This document shows positions 1-9,690 of a stretch of 21,935 bases of DNA, in pieces. The translations under genes were made by a program, and so were the position numbers. The notes beneath the pieces were generated by a model. It was given only the letters and a program-made list of their open reading frames with translations, was not told where the DNA came from and made no database searches. The stretch comes from Pisolithus tinctorius. Its lineage: Eukaryota; Basidiomycota; Agaricomycetes; Boletales; Pisolithaceae. The stretch is from positions 1 to 21,935 of the forward strand of contig JANFAH010000213.1 in NCBI GenBank assembly GCA_024663395.1. The letters run 5' to 3'. Each line of letters begins with the position of its first letter. The stretch's first letter is position 1.

Positions 1-1502
1 CAGTTTTCATCGTATCTCCACCATTTCCAAAGATATCGACTCTGTTCCCACATTTGCTTAAAGTGCTCAGCCCCATGATTCTTCCTTCCAAATTTGGAGA
101 GGATCCTCGCACCCTGCGCATTTCTACAGCACTCCATCCATCAGACACTCATTTCACTAAGTCCATCAATCATGGCCACCTCTTCATTGATCATCTCACT
201 TGTCTCATTTGCCAGAGACTGCCATGGCCATGACACCAGCGTAAGCCCCTAACACCTACTCCACCCTCCTCCAACATGTTCCCACACTTCTCCACCCTCT
301 TCCAACATGTTCCTGTGCTTCTCTGCCCTCCTCAGATGTGTTCCCGTGCTCCTCCGACCCTCCCGACACATCTCCACACCTCTCTGAGGTCCCCTGTCCA
401 TGTTCTGACCAACTCCGCTGAACTCCACCCTAAGGTTGGTCACGTGGGCTGTCGGACTTGTGGCCCTGCATTCTAGATAGGGTTCCGCCCTCATGTCGGT
501 TTTCTCCATTCTTCCGCTCCTTCGGTATTTACCCTCTCTTCCTTGTTGTAGTAGTTTCTTTGTCTCAGTTAAGGTCCCCGTCATCCCTACCCTCTATCCC
601 TTGTGTCGGAAGGACTCTAACCCACTATACACTTATTGGTTTACATTCCATACTGCACCACCCTTGACCTACATCGTATATAAGGCCACGTAGTACTCCG
701 ATGTAATCAGTATGAATATCGAATAAAGTCCCCACCTTCAACTCCCTCTCAGTCCCCTCTGGAGTTTCGTCTCCACTTCCTCTGAGTCCGCTCCACCTCT
801 GAAATACGAGGGCTGAGCTCACGCAAGGGGGCAGCGCACTAGCTGAACCCAACGCCCTCTCATCCGACCTCCAACCTCTGACCTCTGGCTCCGACTCCAA
901 CCTCAGCCTCCAAAACTTCCCTTCATACCCCTCTGCTCACTGTTCATCGAATATCTCACCACCCAGTGGTCAGATTCGCTTCGGACATCGACCACTGTAC
1001 TCTGCAGCCCAACCCGCTCCAACTCCGCCCTAAGAAGGAGCCAGGGGTGTTGTCTGACTTTGACAGAGACAGTGGCTATGTATATCTGCCAGGCATTCCC
1101 ACCAGCTTCTGTCCTGAAGCCCCCTGGTTCATCCCATCATTGTCAGCCCCATCTCATCCCATGCAGCTTGGTCAGCATGTTCTCCTTGTCAGTATGACTT
1201 CCAGAAGGATGTTCTTTGGTCACCTCAGGTCTGTCACTTGGCTAGAAAGGTCTTATGTGGTCATTTCAGTCTCCCTGGTTGATGAAGCATATGGATCATT
1301 CCTCCCTGCTCCCTGCACCATCTTTGTTCCAATCTCATCCATCATTCTTCCTACATTGCGACAGTTGCAGTGTAGTCTACTGTTCTCCAGCCTCCCTGAT
1401 TGCATTCATGACGAGTATGACATGCATCTTGCCTTCTTACTGCAAGATCCAGCAGAAGATGTCCCCCCTTCTCCTCCTCCTCCATCAGAGCTGCATTCAT
1501 GA
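1..1502 (+). pseudogene. Unknown gene family U, left copy, interrupted by a solo LTR
   Basis: Bases 1-219 and 1071-1502 are one gene fragment separated by the LTR at 220-1065. The translation matches the minus-strand translation of 17485-18180 along its length: shared blocks include GYVYLPG, PTSFCPEA, QLGQHVL, VSMTSRR, SYVVISVS, EAYGSFLPAPC, VPxSSIILP and LPDCIHDE. Removing the LTR and one copy of the 5-bp duplication GAGAC restores a continuous frame (FARDSGYVYLPG against FARDHGYVYLPG in the other copy). Both copies end their common frame at the same place with HS-stop (1500-1502 here). The 5' end lies outside the window. I do not recognise the family: there is no enzyme motif, signal peptide or clear membrane segment, and it is rich in Ser, Pro and hydrophobic residues. 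It may be a multicopy host gene or a transposon passenger ORF. The homology is certain; the function is unknown. Confidence 0.7.
220..1065 (+). mobile_element. Solo LTR of a Ty3/gypsy element, with 5-bp target duplication
   Basis: It starts TGCCATGG and ends TTTGACA, is flanked on both sides by GAGAC (215-219 and 1066-1070), and interrupts gene U exactly between those duplications. Around 803-862 it shares a block with the reverse complement of the chromovirus LTRs (CTCTGAAATACGAGGGCTGAG, then CAAGGGGGYAGCGCAC, then AACCCAACGCCCTC). It is therefore a diverged relative of that family, with its sense strand on plus. A TATA-like TATATAAGG lies near 679-687. No internal region is present, consistent with LTR-LTR recombination. 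The several short ORFs inside it are not genes. Confidence 0.8.
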
Positions 1503-1548
1503 AGTTTTTGTTAACTTTGCTGAGAGGATGGAAGGGTGGGAGATGCGA

Positions 1549-2203
1549 TGTAGGAAAAGTCCAAGTAGCTGTATAATACAAGCTAGATGGCTTAGATAAC
1601 AACAATAAAAAATGAAGGGAACAAATTGCTCATCCCAAGGGATTCTGGACTGTTGAGACTAGAAGGTGAGACCCGGCACTTTGTAGTGGTAGTGGTTTGT
1701 GATGTGTGTGGCATGGTCCACGGAATAGTACTGGCGATGTGAGCAGTGCGAGCGGTATACGTAGTTCGTGCGTGGTGGAATGCAAGACGTGCAGTATAGA
1801 CAAAGTGTAAAGGAAACTCATGGTGACCTTCCGAGTGCCAAAAGGTATCATTCTGTACCTAAGTACAGGGCTTTATAGTCTGGACAAACCTGGAACCTAA
1901 GTAAGACAGGGTACAGTAAGGGAAAGCCGCATGACAGCACGTACACAGAAGACAGGCCAAAACAGAGGCCGAGGGTATACTACAAGCACTAAAGGAATAG
2001 AGGCCATGATAAGAGAAAGAGTCTGAGGAAAAACAACAACCGGAACACAGCGGCCGCAGGTATAGCATTGTGCGAGAGGGAGCGAGGGCATGGGAAGGTA
2101 GCGCGTGAACAATGGTGAATGCAAGAGGGGAGCAGATGTAACAGTAGTCACGGAATGGTTAATGATAGGGGCTTACACGTCCAGGGAATGCGGATTCCTC
2201 ACA
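1549..2203. mobile_element. Probable second solo LTR (unclassified)
   Basis: This segment is absent from the homologous U copy on the right: homology stops at about 1545 (ERM codons of U) and resumes at 2204 with GTGATCATGTATGCTC, matching TGTGATCCCCTATGCTCC of the right copy. The insert begins TGTAGGAA and ends TTCCTCACA, an imperfect terminal inverted repeat of LTR type. Flanking bases GCGA (1545-1548) and GTGA (2204-2207) could be a target duplication with one C/T change. A TATA-like CTATAAAG on the minus strand (about 1870-1877) hints at minus orientation. No protein-coding signal is visible. Confidence 0.5.
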
Positions 2204-2360
2204 GTGATCATGTATGCTCTCATTGCCCCACAGACCCCCAATTCCCTAGCCCCCTTTGACACCTGACTCATGCCCTTCAATTCTGGAATTAATACTTCCC
2301 TATCTGGAAACACCATCCATCTGTCATGCTGTCTTTGGATCTAGAGATGTCTCTGCTGAG
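2204..2360 (+). other. 3' flank of gene U, continuing to the chromovirus insertion site
   Basis: Colinear with the reverse complement of about 17300-17450: both contain CCCCACAGACCCCCAA and GACAYCTGACTCA. The segment is cut at 2360 by the chromovirus (target duplication CTGAG, 2356-2360) and resumes at 9684. It contains no credible gene. Confidence 0.6.
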
Positions 2361-3073
2361 TGTCAAGTTCGGGCCTACTCCGACCAACTCCGACGCTATA
2401 TAGGGTCTAGAGAGTGGTCCGGGAGCAAGTCCGACACACAGGAACAGAACTCCGACTAGCGGAGAGATGGCAGGAACAAAGTCCACCGAGACAGAGGCAG
2501 AGTGGAGTGAGGGCGTTGGGTTTAGCTCGTGCGCTACCCCCTTGCACGATCTCAGCCCTCGTATTTCAGAGGGAGAGTACAGACGGAGAGTCGGAGATAA
2601 CTCCGACAGACAGAAAACAGAATCGGAGGGAGTAGGAACTAAGTTGATATTCGTACTAAAGAACAGCGGAGTACAGTACATGCTTTTATACTGTTATGGA
2701 GGTACAGTAATCGGAATCGGAACTGACATACGGAGACTGATAAATTTTCAAGTAAAATTTCCTGGATGATGAATGAAGGGTGGACGGAGGACATACGAAT
2801 GGGTAACACAGAACATCCAGAAAAGGAAATAGTCCAGGCGCTGGACCATGCGGTGAGTGTGCTGCGGAGTACCTGACTGCGAAGGTAGTCACATGCCCCT
2901 CAGAGAACGGACCGCTCGGTCCGGTAGGAGAGTAACACAAGTCTGACAGCAGTCGGAGCGGAGATTGTTCATAAACAGCAGATGTTGGGCGGAGTTGGTG
3001 CGGAGTGAGTGAACAACCGGCGGAGTAGGGTGCGGAGCATATAGGGACTTATAATGAACGCATGGTCGTGACA
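2361..3073 (-). repeat. 3' LTR of the chromovirus
   Basis: 713 bp, the left copy of the direct repeat pair. It holds 18 occurrences of CGGAG or CTCCG, against about 1.4 expected for random equal-base DNA. It includes a perfect palindrome GTCGGAG-ATAA-CTCCGAC at 2590-2607. It differs from the 5' LTR almost only by C/T or A/G changes, with a cluster of seven between about 2478 and 2503. Confidence 0.95.
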
Positions 3074-3087
3074 GTGCCCCCCCCTTA
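3074..3087 (-). other. Polypurine tract (plus-strand primer site)
   Basis: Read on the element's sense strand this is TAAGGGGGGGGCAC directly abutting the TGTCA start of the 3' LTR, the expected position and composition of a retrotransposon polypurine tract. It confirms the minus-strand orientation of the element. Confidence 0.8.
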
Positions 3088-3267
3088 GGGCCTGAACCCC
3101 TGAAGGCCGCATGTACGGGACGAGATCAACACGAGTTGATCATTTGAAATTATTTTGATGCCTCGAGGATAATGGCTTTAGCCGCGGCAGAGCTCTGTCG
3201 GAGTTCAAAGTACCGCTTAAAAACACATGTTAGGGTACTGAACCTTCGTATCCCATCCCCCATCATC

Positions 3268-3838
3268 ATGTCTTCCCAGCGCCAGAGCAGAACCCCCCAG
3301 CCAACCCCTGGCCATGTCCGCGACTACTCCCAAGTCACGGATGAAGAACTGGCCATTCTCACAGACGACTCCACCGACACTGAGCGGGAGAAGTCCGCAG
3401 AGAAGGCGCGCTGTCAAGAGGAGACCGAGCGGAGAGAGAGAGAACGCAAGGCCAAACGCGAGGAGGCCAAGAGGCGGAAGGCAGAGGAGGAGAGGTTGGA
3501 GGTGGAGCGGAGGAAGAGAGCGGAGGAGGAAGAGGAGGCTCAAAGGAAGAAGGCAGCAGAGGAGGAGGCAGAGAGGCAGAGGCAGAGGCAGAGGGCCTCT
3601 GAGGAGAGGGCTCAGGCCAAGCGGAATGAGGCCGCACAAAGGTGAGTGGCGGAGTACTGTGAGTCAGGCGGAGGACAAGCGATGGAAGAGTAGAGTAGTG
3701 TTGTTTTCTTTTTTCTTTTTCTTTTTCTTCTCTTTTTTTTTTGTCTTTAGTCTGTATATTTTGTATTACTACGAGATAGACTTGTGTTTTTTGCTTGTGA
3801 CTCTGAGAAGTGAAACAGATAAGCGGAGAAAATTCTAA
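3268..3838 (+). CDS. Opposite-strand coiled-coil ORF inside the chromovirus, probably spliced
   Basis: The ORF runs antisense to the retrotransposon between the pol stop and the 3' LTR. An upstream in-frame ATG exists at 3172, but 3268 (MSSQRQSRTPQP) is the more natural start. About residues 1-35 are polar with a short acidic patch (VTDEELAILTDD). Then follow about 90 residues of Glu/Arg/Lys/Ala-rich coiled coil with repeats such as RRKAEEE and KKAAEEEAE. The unspliced frame stops at 3643-3645, but the stop lies in a consensus donor AAG/GTGAGT (3642). A pyrimidine-rich tract ending TCTTTAG (3750) is a good acceptor. Splicing 3642-3750 joins in frame to a hydrophobic then basic tail ending in DKRRKF at 3838, giving 153 residues. 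A TATA-like TTATAA at about 3050 in the LTR could drive it. Function unknown; low complexity makes homology hard to judge. Confidence 0.5.
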
Positions 3839-3903
3839 AGTACTTAAGGTAGTTCGGTAAGAGGCGGAGTTGGCCCGTGGAGGAAGTTTATGTAGGCGGA
3901 GTA

Positions 3904-6900
3904 TTATGGCGGAGGTTGGTACGGGCCAGGTTTATGTGGATAGCGTTCATGGAAAGCGGATACTATGTCGGAAGCGTGATCCAGCTCAGTTGCAAGCAAC
4001 CAAGAGGTTTCTTCGTCGGTGTTCTCGTAACCAGCCCAGCGGACTAGATACAAGAGTTGACAATGGCGGCGACAGTGGTCCACCTTAGAGTCGAGTATCT
4101 CTGATACTTCGTACTCAAGGTCACCATCGACATCCACTGGCGGAGGCGGAGGTTGTTGTTGGTTTGGGAAAGGGTTAGCCGCTGCAGCTTCCAGTTGTGA
4201 GACATGGAAGACCGGATGTACCGAGCGCATAGAGTCAGGGAGCTTAAGGGTGACAGAGTGCGTACCTGGCCTGGCCAAGATGGTGAACAGACCTAAGTAC
4301 TTTTCGGAGAGTTTTTCCGAAGGACAAGTTGAGCGGAAGTACTTGGCTTTGACGTAGGCCTGTTCTCCGACCTTGAACTCAGGCGGAGGTATGCATCTAG
4401 CATCTGCTGGACCCTGGTAGCGCTGTTGAGCGGTGGACATTTCGGAGTGGAGGAAGTCATGAAGGGCGGAGAGCTCGATGACATAGTCACGAGCCCTCGG
4501 AGAGGTAAAGTCTTGGTCAGGGACCACAGACAAGTTTGGATGGTATCCCTTGTTAGCGAAGAAGGGAGAGACTCCAGTAGTCGCACTTGGTGCGTTGTTG
4601 AAAGCGAACTCCACTAGAGGTAAGAGCTCCACCCAATTGTCTTGTTGGTAGTTACAGTAGACACGAAGGTAACTGCTCGAGGGTCTGGTTCGTTCGCTCG
4701 GTCTGGCCATCGCCTTCTGAGTGGTAACCCGAAGTGAAGTGAAGGCGCATATCAAGGGCCTTTCCTAGAGAGCGGAAGAAGTGTGAGACGAACTCGGGAC
4801 CTCTGTCGGAGGTGACATTAGCTGGTACTCCATGCTTGGAGAAGACATGGACTAGGAAGAGCTTAGCGAGTTCGGCGGAGGTGACGGAGTCATGGGTGGG
4901 GATGAACACCGCTTGCTTTGAGAGGTGGTCCACTACCACGAGTATGGTGGAGTAGCCATCGGAGTTGGGGAGGTGTTCGATGAAGTCCATGGAGATTGAG
5001 CTCCAAGGTCTCTCTGGGATGGGGAGTTGCTTCAGTAGACCATAAGGGTGGTGACGCAGAGTTTTGCTCCGTCCACAGGCGGTGCAAGACCTGACGTATT
5101 CCTTTACATCAGAGCGGAGGTTGGGCCACACGTAGTCCCTGCGGACGAGTTCTAAGGTGCGGTTTTGCCCGAAGTGGCCTGCTAGAGGATGATCATGCTT
5201 GAACCGAAGCACTCGAAGGCGGAGATCATCAATGTCAGGGACAAAGATGCGACCATCAAGGCGGAGTAGACTGTTGGAGTCCAAGGACTACTGAGGCTTA
5301 GTCGGAGTTGGAAGATGGCTGGTGGAGACAGGGTCGGATGGTAGGGCAGAGATGATGTCAGAGTGCAAGCACTCAACATCGAAGACCATGGCGGCGCGGA
5401 GCACAGGTGCCATGAGGGTAGTGGTACGGAGGGACGACGCGAGTTGCTCCTGTGTAAACATAGGGCGGAGATTGTGAGGATTTACCTGCGTGTAGTCCCT
5501 ATCCCCCCCTTTTGGGTAGACGTCCCAACGTCGTGTAAGTGTGTCGGGTTTGGCTCCCAAGTGGCCAGGTCGGAAGCGGATAGAGAGATTAAACTGTGAA
5601 AGGTACTCCGACCAGCGGGCCTGTCGACGAGTGAGAACCTTAGAGGTAGAAAAGTACTCAAGGTTTTTGTGGTCCGTCACCACATCGACAGGTAAGGCGG
5701 AGCCTTCTAAGTAATGCCGCCAATGGCAGAAGGCCTTGAAGATGGCCAACAGCTCCTTGTTGTGGGTATCATAATTGAGTTCTGGCACGGTCATGGTGCG
5801 GGAGTAGAAAGCGACTGGGCGGAGTTCACTGTCGGAGCAGGTGATTGACAAAATGCCAGCAATGGCATAGTCGGAGGCGTCGGTTTCCACTGTAAGCGGA
5901 GCGTCAGGGACCCAATGAGTGAGAATAGGAGCGGAGCTGAAGGCATCCTTCAGGCGGAGGAAGGCGGAGCGGCACTCCTCGGAAAAGTTCCAAGGAGCAC
6001 CCTTTCACGTGAGGTGAGTGAGCGGAACGACGATGTCGGAGTAGTTATTAATGAATCGTCTGTAGAAATTTGCGAAACCAAGGAAAGACTGGATGTCTCG
6101 CACCTTCCACGGCTCAGGCCAGTCGCGGACCGCCTGAACCTTCTCAGCAGACATGGTGAGACTGGAGGGAGAAAGAACATAACCGAGGTACTCAACGGAG
6201 TCGGAGTGAAACTCGCACTTCTCTGGCTTGGCATAAAGACCATGCTTTCAAAGGCGGCGGAGTACCTCTTTTACATGTTCGTGATGCGACTCCACGTCCT
6301 GCGAATAGATTAGGATGTCATCGAGGTATACCACGACGCAGACATCGAGCATGTCTGCAAAGATGCTATTGATGAATCGCTGGAAAGCCGCAGGCGCGTT
6401 AGTCAGACCGAATGGCATCACCTGCCACTCATAAGAACCATAACGAGTGCAGAAAGCCATTTTCCATTCATCTCTGTCTGCTATGCGGACCAGATGATAG
6501 GCATGGCGGAGATCGATCTTGGTGTAGACTTTAGCGCGGCTTGGAGAATCGAGCAGGTCGGAGATGAGTGGCAGCGGATAGCAATCTTTTTTCATGATTT
6601 TGTTGAGTCCTCGATAGTCTACGCAGAGGCAGAGTGAACCGTCCTTCTTTTTTACGAAGAGGACAGGGGCACCGTGAGCGGAGGTGGATTGTTTGATGAA
6701 GCTGTAGCCAAGATGCTTGTCAATGAAGGTGCGGAGAGCCTCAAGCTCTGGCGGAGAAAGAGAGTAGATTGTACCAATGGGCGGAGAAGCTCCTTCCTCG
6801 AGGTCGATCTTGAGGTCGAACGAGCAGTGCGGTGGAAGTTCAGTGGCCTTGTCTTTACTAAAGACGTTGGCAAACTCGTGATACTCAGAAGGAACCGAGG

Positions 6901-7630
6901 AGAGGTCAGGAGGCGGAGAGGAAGCGGAGGATGCACGAAGCTTCACATCATCAGTGGAGAGCTGTAAGCGGAACTGTCTAGAGCCAGGGAGAGCACAGGC
7001 TCTGACATACGTGGCAGCATTGATGAGTGAGACGAGCGGAGCGGAGCGCGGTGAGTCGGTCGGAGATGCAGTCGGAACTGCAAACGGAGCGGAGGGTGTC
7101 GGATCCGGAGTGGAGGTCGCAGTGGAAGGTGACGAAGGCGCCTGGGGCATTGGCATTCCCTGTAGTGGTGGTTTGAACGATATACTGCCCAGTACCCAGT
7201 CAATCGATGGATTGAAGCGGGTGAGCCAGTTGTGTCCTAATACCAGCGAACAAGAAGAATCCAACGGAGTAACATAAAATGAAGCGGAACTGACATCGCC
7301 GGAAGGAAAGTGGAGGGAAAGATCTACTTCTTGAGAAATGACAGCATTTGTACTACCATCGAACAAGTGGAGTGGAATTGGCGGAGAAACGGAGGAAACA
7401 GGAATGGCATATTTTTTAATTACAGACGGATCTACGAAGCAATGAGAAGAACCAGAATCGATCAATGCAGAAACAGTATCAACAGAATAATCCAGAAGAG
7501 TTACAGACGGAAGTAAAGAATTGGGACTAGAAAGAGCGGACGTGTTGAGTCGGATGTCCGGTTGCGCACAGTTGGGTTCAACGCTTCCTCCAGGCTGTGC
7601 GAGCTCCCTGGAGGAGCGGACTAATTTTTT
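3904..7630 (-). pseudogene. pol: Chromovirus pol: protease-RT-RNase H-integrase-chromodomain, degraded
   Basis: Entered from gag by -1 frameshifting at 7630-7624; the new frame is open from there. Protease active site [10 protein letters not shown] is near 7465. Reverse transcriptase has the YLDD motif at 6317-6328. RNase H includes VETDASDYAIAG and TDHKNLEYF (about 5890-5650). Integrase has an HHCC zinc finger (HPLAGHFG...CTAC, about 5200-5050) and the DDE core (SMDFIEH, SDRGPEF, DGQTERTNQ). The chromodomain lies at about 3935-4116 (YEVSEILDS...LYLVRWAGY...TSWL). Defects: TGA at 6248-6250 just after the RT active site (RRL-stop-KHGLYAK), TGA at 6005-6007, TAG at 5288-5290 where Trp is expected, and one extra base near 4671 within integrase. 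Frames are otherwise intact, so decay is recent. Without suppression no full polyprotein can be made from this copy. Confidence 0.92.
7582..7630 (-). promoter_or_regulatory. Programmed -1 ribosomal frameshift signal at the gag-pol junction
   Basis: Sense-strand order: slippery heptamer A-AAA-AAT in the gag frame (7630-7624), then the gag stop TAG (7623-7621), then a hairpin starting 5 nt after the heptamer. The stem pairs CGCTCCTCCAGG (7618-7607) with CCTGGAGG-A-AGCG (7594-7582): 12 base pairs with one bulged A and a 12-nt loop. The heptamer fits the X-XXY-YYZ rule used by many retroelements, and the -1 frame is open for 52 codons to the protease motif with no other stop. Spacing and stem length fall in the usual range for such signals. 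Confidence 0.75.
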
Positions 7631-8904
7631 GACTCTGCCTTCTCCGCAAGCAGAGTAGGTGGAGTTTCAGCCGTAGCTGCACGGGCTTTGGCTGCGCGAG
7701 AGGTGGACTTGGGACAGTCCTTGGCGGAATGGCCAGCCTCGCCACAGAAGAGGCAGAGGTTGTTCTTCATCCTGCGCTGACGTTCAGCGGAGGTGAGCTT
7801 GCCATCCTTGCCCAGAAGATGGGCAATATCGGACTTGGACGCGTCGGACTTGGGTGGATCTTTCTGTTTGCCCTTGCCCTTGGCATCGGACTTTGGAGCG
7901 GAGGTGGAGGACAACGATTTAGTTTTGTTGTCGGAGTTGGAAGACTGCGACTTGTCAGAGGCGGACTTGGTGGTACGTGAGATCTCCGCTTTGCGCTCCC
8001 AGTAGCGCACATCGATGGTCTGGGCAAGTTCGCGGAGTTGTGCAAGGGTAGAAGGCTTGCCGACACGAGCGATCTCGTCTTTGATGCGGTCTGGAAGTCT
8101 GCTATAGAAGCGGTGACGGAGTGCACCAACACCGTAGTCCTTGACCTGTGAAGCCCAGCGGTTGAACTCCACGACATATTTGGTAATATGAGAACCGTCC
8201 TTCATGGTAAGGTTCTCGAGTTGTTGGACGGCATCCGCTATAGCATCGTGCGGACCGAAATTAGCTGTGAGCTCTTGTAAGAACTCATGATAGTCATCCA
8301 TCCAGAGCGGGCAGTCGTAGTTGTCGGGGTTTAGCAAATCTGGCTCGAACCAAGCCAGGGCCATACCCTTAAGATAGGATTGAGCGAAGGTAACTTTTGC
8401 TCTGTCGGAGCGGAATGCGCGAGGGCGGTCTTGGAAGTTCAACTCGCATTGTACGAGGAACTCGTGGAGCTTCTTAGGGTCGGAGCCGTCGAAGGTGTCA
8501 GGCTCGCGGACTTTGGTTTTCGGAGCGGAGTCCCCAGTGCGCGAACTAGACCGCGCAAGCGCATGGACAGCTCTAGCAAGAGCTACGAGGGGATCCTCTG
8601 GCGGCTCAGCCGGGTCTTCAGGGATATCCCCATCACCGCTGCCCCTGCCGTCGGGATCACCATCAGGATAGTCAGGGTCGGGATCAGGTCCATCATCTCG
8701 GTTATGAGGGGACGGGGTGTGGAAAGCTGTTGGGTGGAGGTCGGAGCGACCAGCTTGTGAAGCGCTTTCGCCTTCAGCGTGAGAGCGGCATCGAGCGGAG
8801 AAGGATTGGAATTGTTCGACGACGGAAGGAAGCCGACGCGGATTGGCTAGCGCTGCAGCGAGGTTCTCAGCGACCTCTCTTTGGGATTGAGCTCGAGTTC
8901 TCAT
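7621..8904 (-). CDS. gag: Chromovirus Gag (capsid-nucleocapsid)
   Basis: 427 residues, intact. It forms the virus-like particle shell and packages element RNA in the cytoplasm. The central part (about residues 130-320) is a retrotransposon-gag capsid domain, with [17 protein letters not shown], a W in ALAWFEP, and the conserved helix around [13 protein letters not shown] Ser/Lys-rich linker follows, then a CCHC zinc knuckle [14 protein letters not shown] at residues 384-397 for RNA binding. The N-terminal 100 residues are acidic and Pro/Asp/Gly-rich. The start at 8904 is the first ATG after the LTR, leaving a 61-nt leader inside the internal region. The stop codon overlaps the frameshift cassette that gives Gag-Pol. 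Confidence 0.93.
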   Translation of the reverse strand: MRTRAQSQREVAENLAAALANPRRLPSVVEQFQSFSARCRSHAEGESASQAGRSDLHPTAFHTPSPHNRDDGPDPDPDYPDGDPDGRGSGDGDIPEDPAEPPEDPLVALARAVHALARSSSRTGDSAPKTKVREPDTFDGSDPKKLHEFLVQCELNFQDRPRAFRSDRAKVTFAQSYLKGMALAWFEPDLLNPDNYDCPLWMDDYHEFLQELTANFGPHDAIADAVQQLENLTMKDGSHITKYVVEFNRWASQVKDYGVGALRHRFYSRLPDRIKDEIARVGKPSTLAQLRELAQTIDVRYWERKAEISRTTKSASDKSQSSNSDNKTKSLSSTSAPKSDAKGKGKQKDPPKSDASKSDIAHLLGKDGKLTSAERQRRMKNNLCLFCGEAGHSAKDCPKSTSRAAKARAATAETPPTLLAEKAESKN

Positions 8905-8952
8905 AATGGCGTAAGTCTTTCAGAGGACAGAAAACGAGATCGTACAAGTGTG

Positions 8953-8965
8953 AGTACGAATATAC
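8953..8965 (-). other. Primer-binding site, apparently self-priming type
   Basis: The first 13 sense bases after the 5' LTR are GTATATTCGTACT. They do not read like a tRNA 3' end (no TGG start). Bases 3-13 (ATATTCGTACT) are the exact reverse complement of AGTACGAATAT at 9262-9252, placed 33 nt downstream of the LTR TATA box where the RNA should begin. That is the arrangement of Tf1-type elements, which prime with their own RNA 5' end. Confidence 0.7.
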
Positions 8966-9678
8966 TGTCAAGTTCGGGCCTACTCCGACCAACTCCGACG
9001 CTATATAGGGTCTAGAGAGTGGTCCGGGAGCAAGTCCGACACACAGGAACAGAACTCCGACTAGCGGAGAGATGGCAGGAATGAAGTCTGCTGAGACAGA
9101 GGCGGAGCGGAGTGAGGGCGTTGGGTTTAGCTCGTGCGCTACCCCCTTGCATGATCTCAGCCCTCGTATTTCAGAGGGAGAGTACAGACGGAGAGTCGGA
9201 GATAACTCCGACAGACAGAAAACGGAATCGGAGGGAGTAGGAACTAAGTTGATATTCGTACTAAAGAACAGCGGAGTACAGTACATGCTTTTATACTGTT
9301 ACGGAGGTACAGTAATCGGAATCGGAACTGACATACGGAGACTGATAAATTTTCAAGTAAAATTTCCTGGATGATGAAAGAAGGGTGGACGGAGGACATA
9401 CGAATGGGTAACACAGAACATCCAGAAAAGGAAATAGTCCAGGCGCTGGACCATGCAGTGAGCGTGCTGCGGAGTACCTGACTGTGAAGGTAGTCACATG
9501 CCCCTCAGAGAACGGACCGCTTGGTCCGGTAGGAGAGTAACACAAGTCTGACAGCAGTCGGAGCGGAGATTGTTCATAAACAGCAGATGTTGGGCGGAGT
9601 TGGTGCGGAGTGAGTGAACAACCGGCGGAGTAGGGTGCGGAGCGTATAGGGACTTATAATGAACGCACGGTCGTGACA
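8966..9678 (-). repeat. 5' LTR of the chromovirus
   Basis: 713 bp, contains the promoter. Twenty CGGAG or CTCCG pentamers are present, and the palindrome GTCGGAG-ATAA-CTCCGAC recurs at 9195-9212. It ends at 9678 next to the CTGAG duplication (9679-9683). Confidence 0.95.
9252..9295 (-). promoter_or_regulatory. Chromovirus core promoter and predicted RNA start
   Basis: The sense strand shows TATAAAAG at 9295-9288 and, 33 nt downstream of its first base, AGTACGAATAT (9262-9252). The spacing suits a TATA-directed start, and this 11-mer is complementary to the primer-binding site, which independently marks it as the RNA 5' end. The same block is present in the 3' LTR (about 2647-2690). Confidence 0.65.
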
Positions 9679-9690
9679 CTGAGATCTAAC

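Larger units (their letters stand above)
2361..9678 (-). mobile_element. Complete chromovirus (Ty3/gypsy LTR retrotransposon with chromodomain)
   Basis: 7318 bp, minus strand: 5' LTR 8966-9678, gag, pol, 3' LTR 2361-3073, each LTR 713 bp and beginning TGTCA and ending TGACA. The 5-bp duplication CTGAG flanks it at 2356-2360 and 9679-9683. Pol order is protease, reverse transcriptase, RNase H, integrase, chromodomain, which defines the chromovirus branch of Ty3/gypsy. Reading the LTRs by eye gives about 17 differences in 713 bp (about 2.4%), 16 of them transitions, so insertion is fairly recent. Three nonsense codons and one extra base in pol make this copy non-autonomous. An additional ORF on the opposite strand lies between pol and the 3' LTR. 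Closest named relatives are probably the MarY1-type elements of mushrooms, which is inference from domain order and context. Confidence 0.95.

Noticed and set aside
1859..2151. Overlapping minus-strand ORFs of 69 and 84 codons rich in Cys, Ser, Leu and Pro
   Set aside because: They lie in the putative solo LTR and show no homology or coding pattern.
3217..3639. Minus-strand ORFs of 92-140 codons rich in Leu, Pro and Ser over the coiled-coil region
   Set aside because: They are low-complexity mirrors of the purine-rich plus-strand ORF, with no start context or domain.
3904..8904. An active, autonomous chromovirus
   Set aside because: Three nonsense codons and a one-base insertion in pol rule out a full polyprotein from this copy.
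2361..9678. CRISPR-like array suggested by the recurring GCGGAG motif
   Set aside because: Spacing is irregular, the motif occurs on both strands and within coding sequence, and the DNA is fungal.
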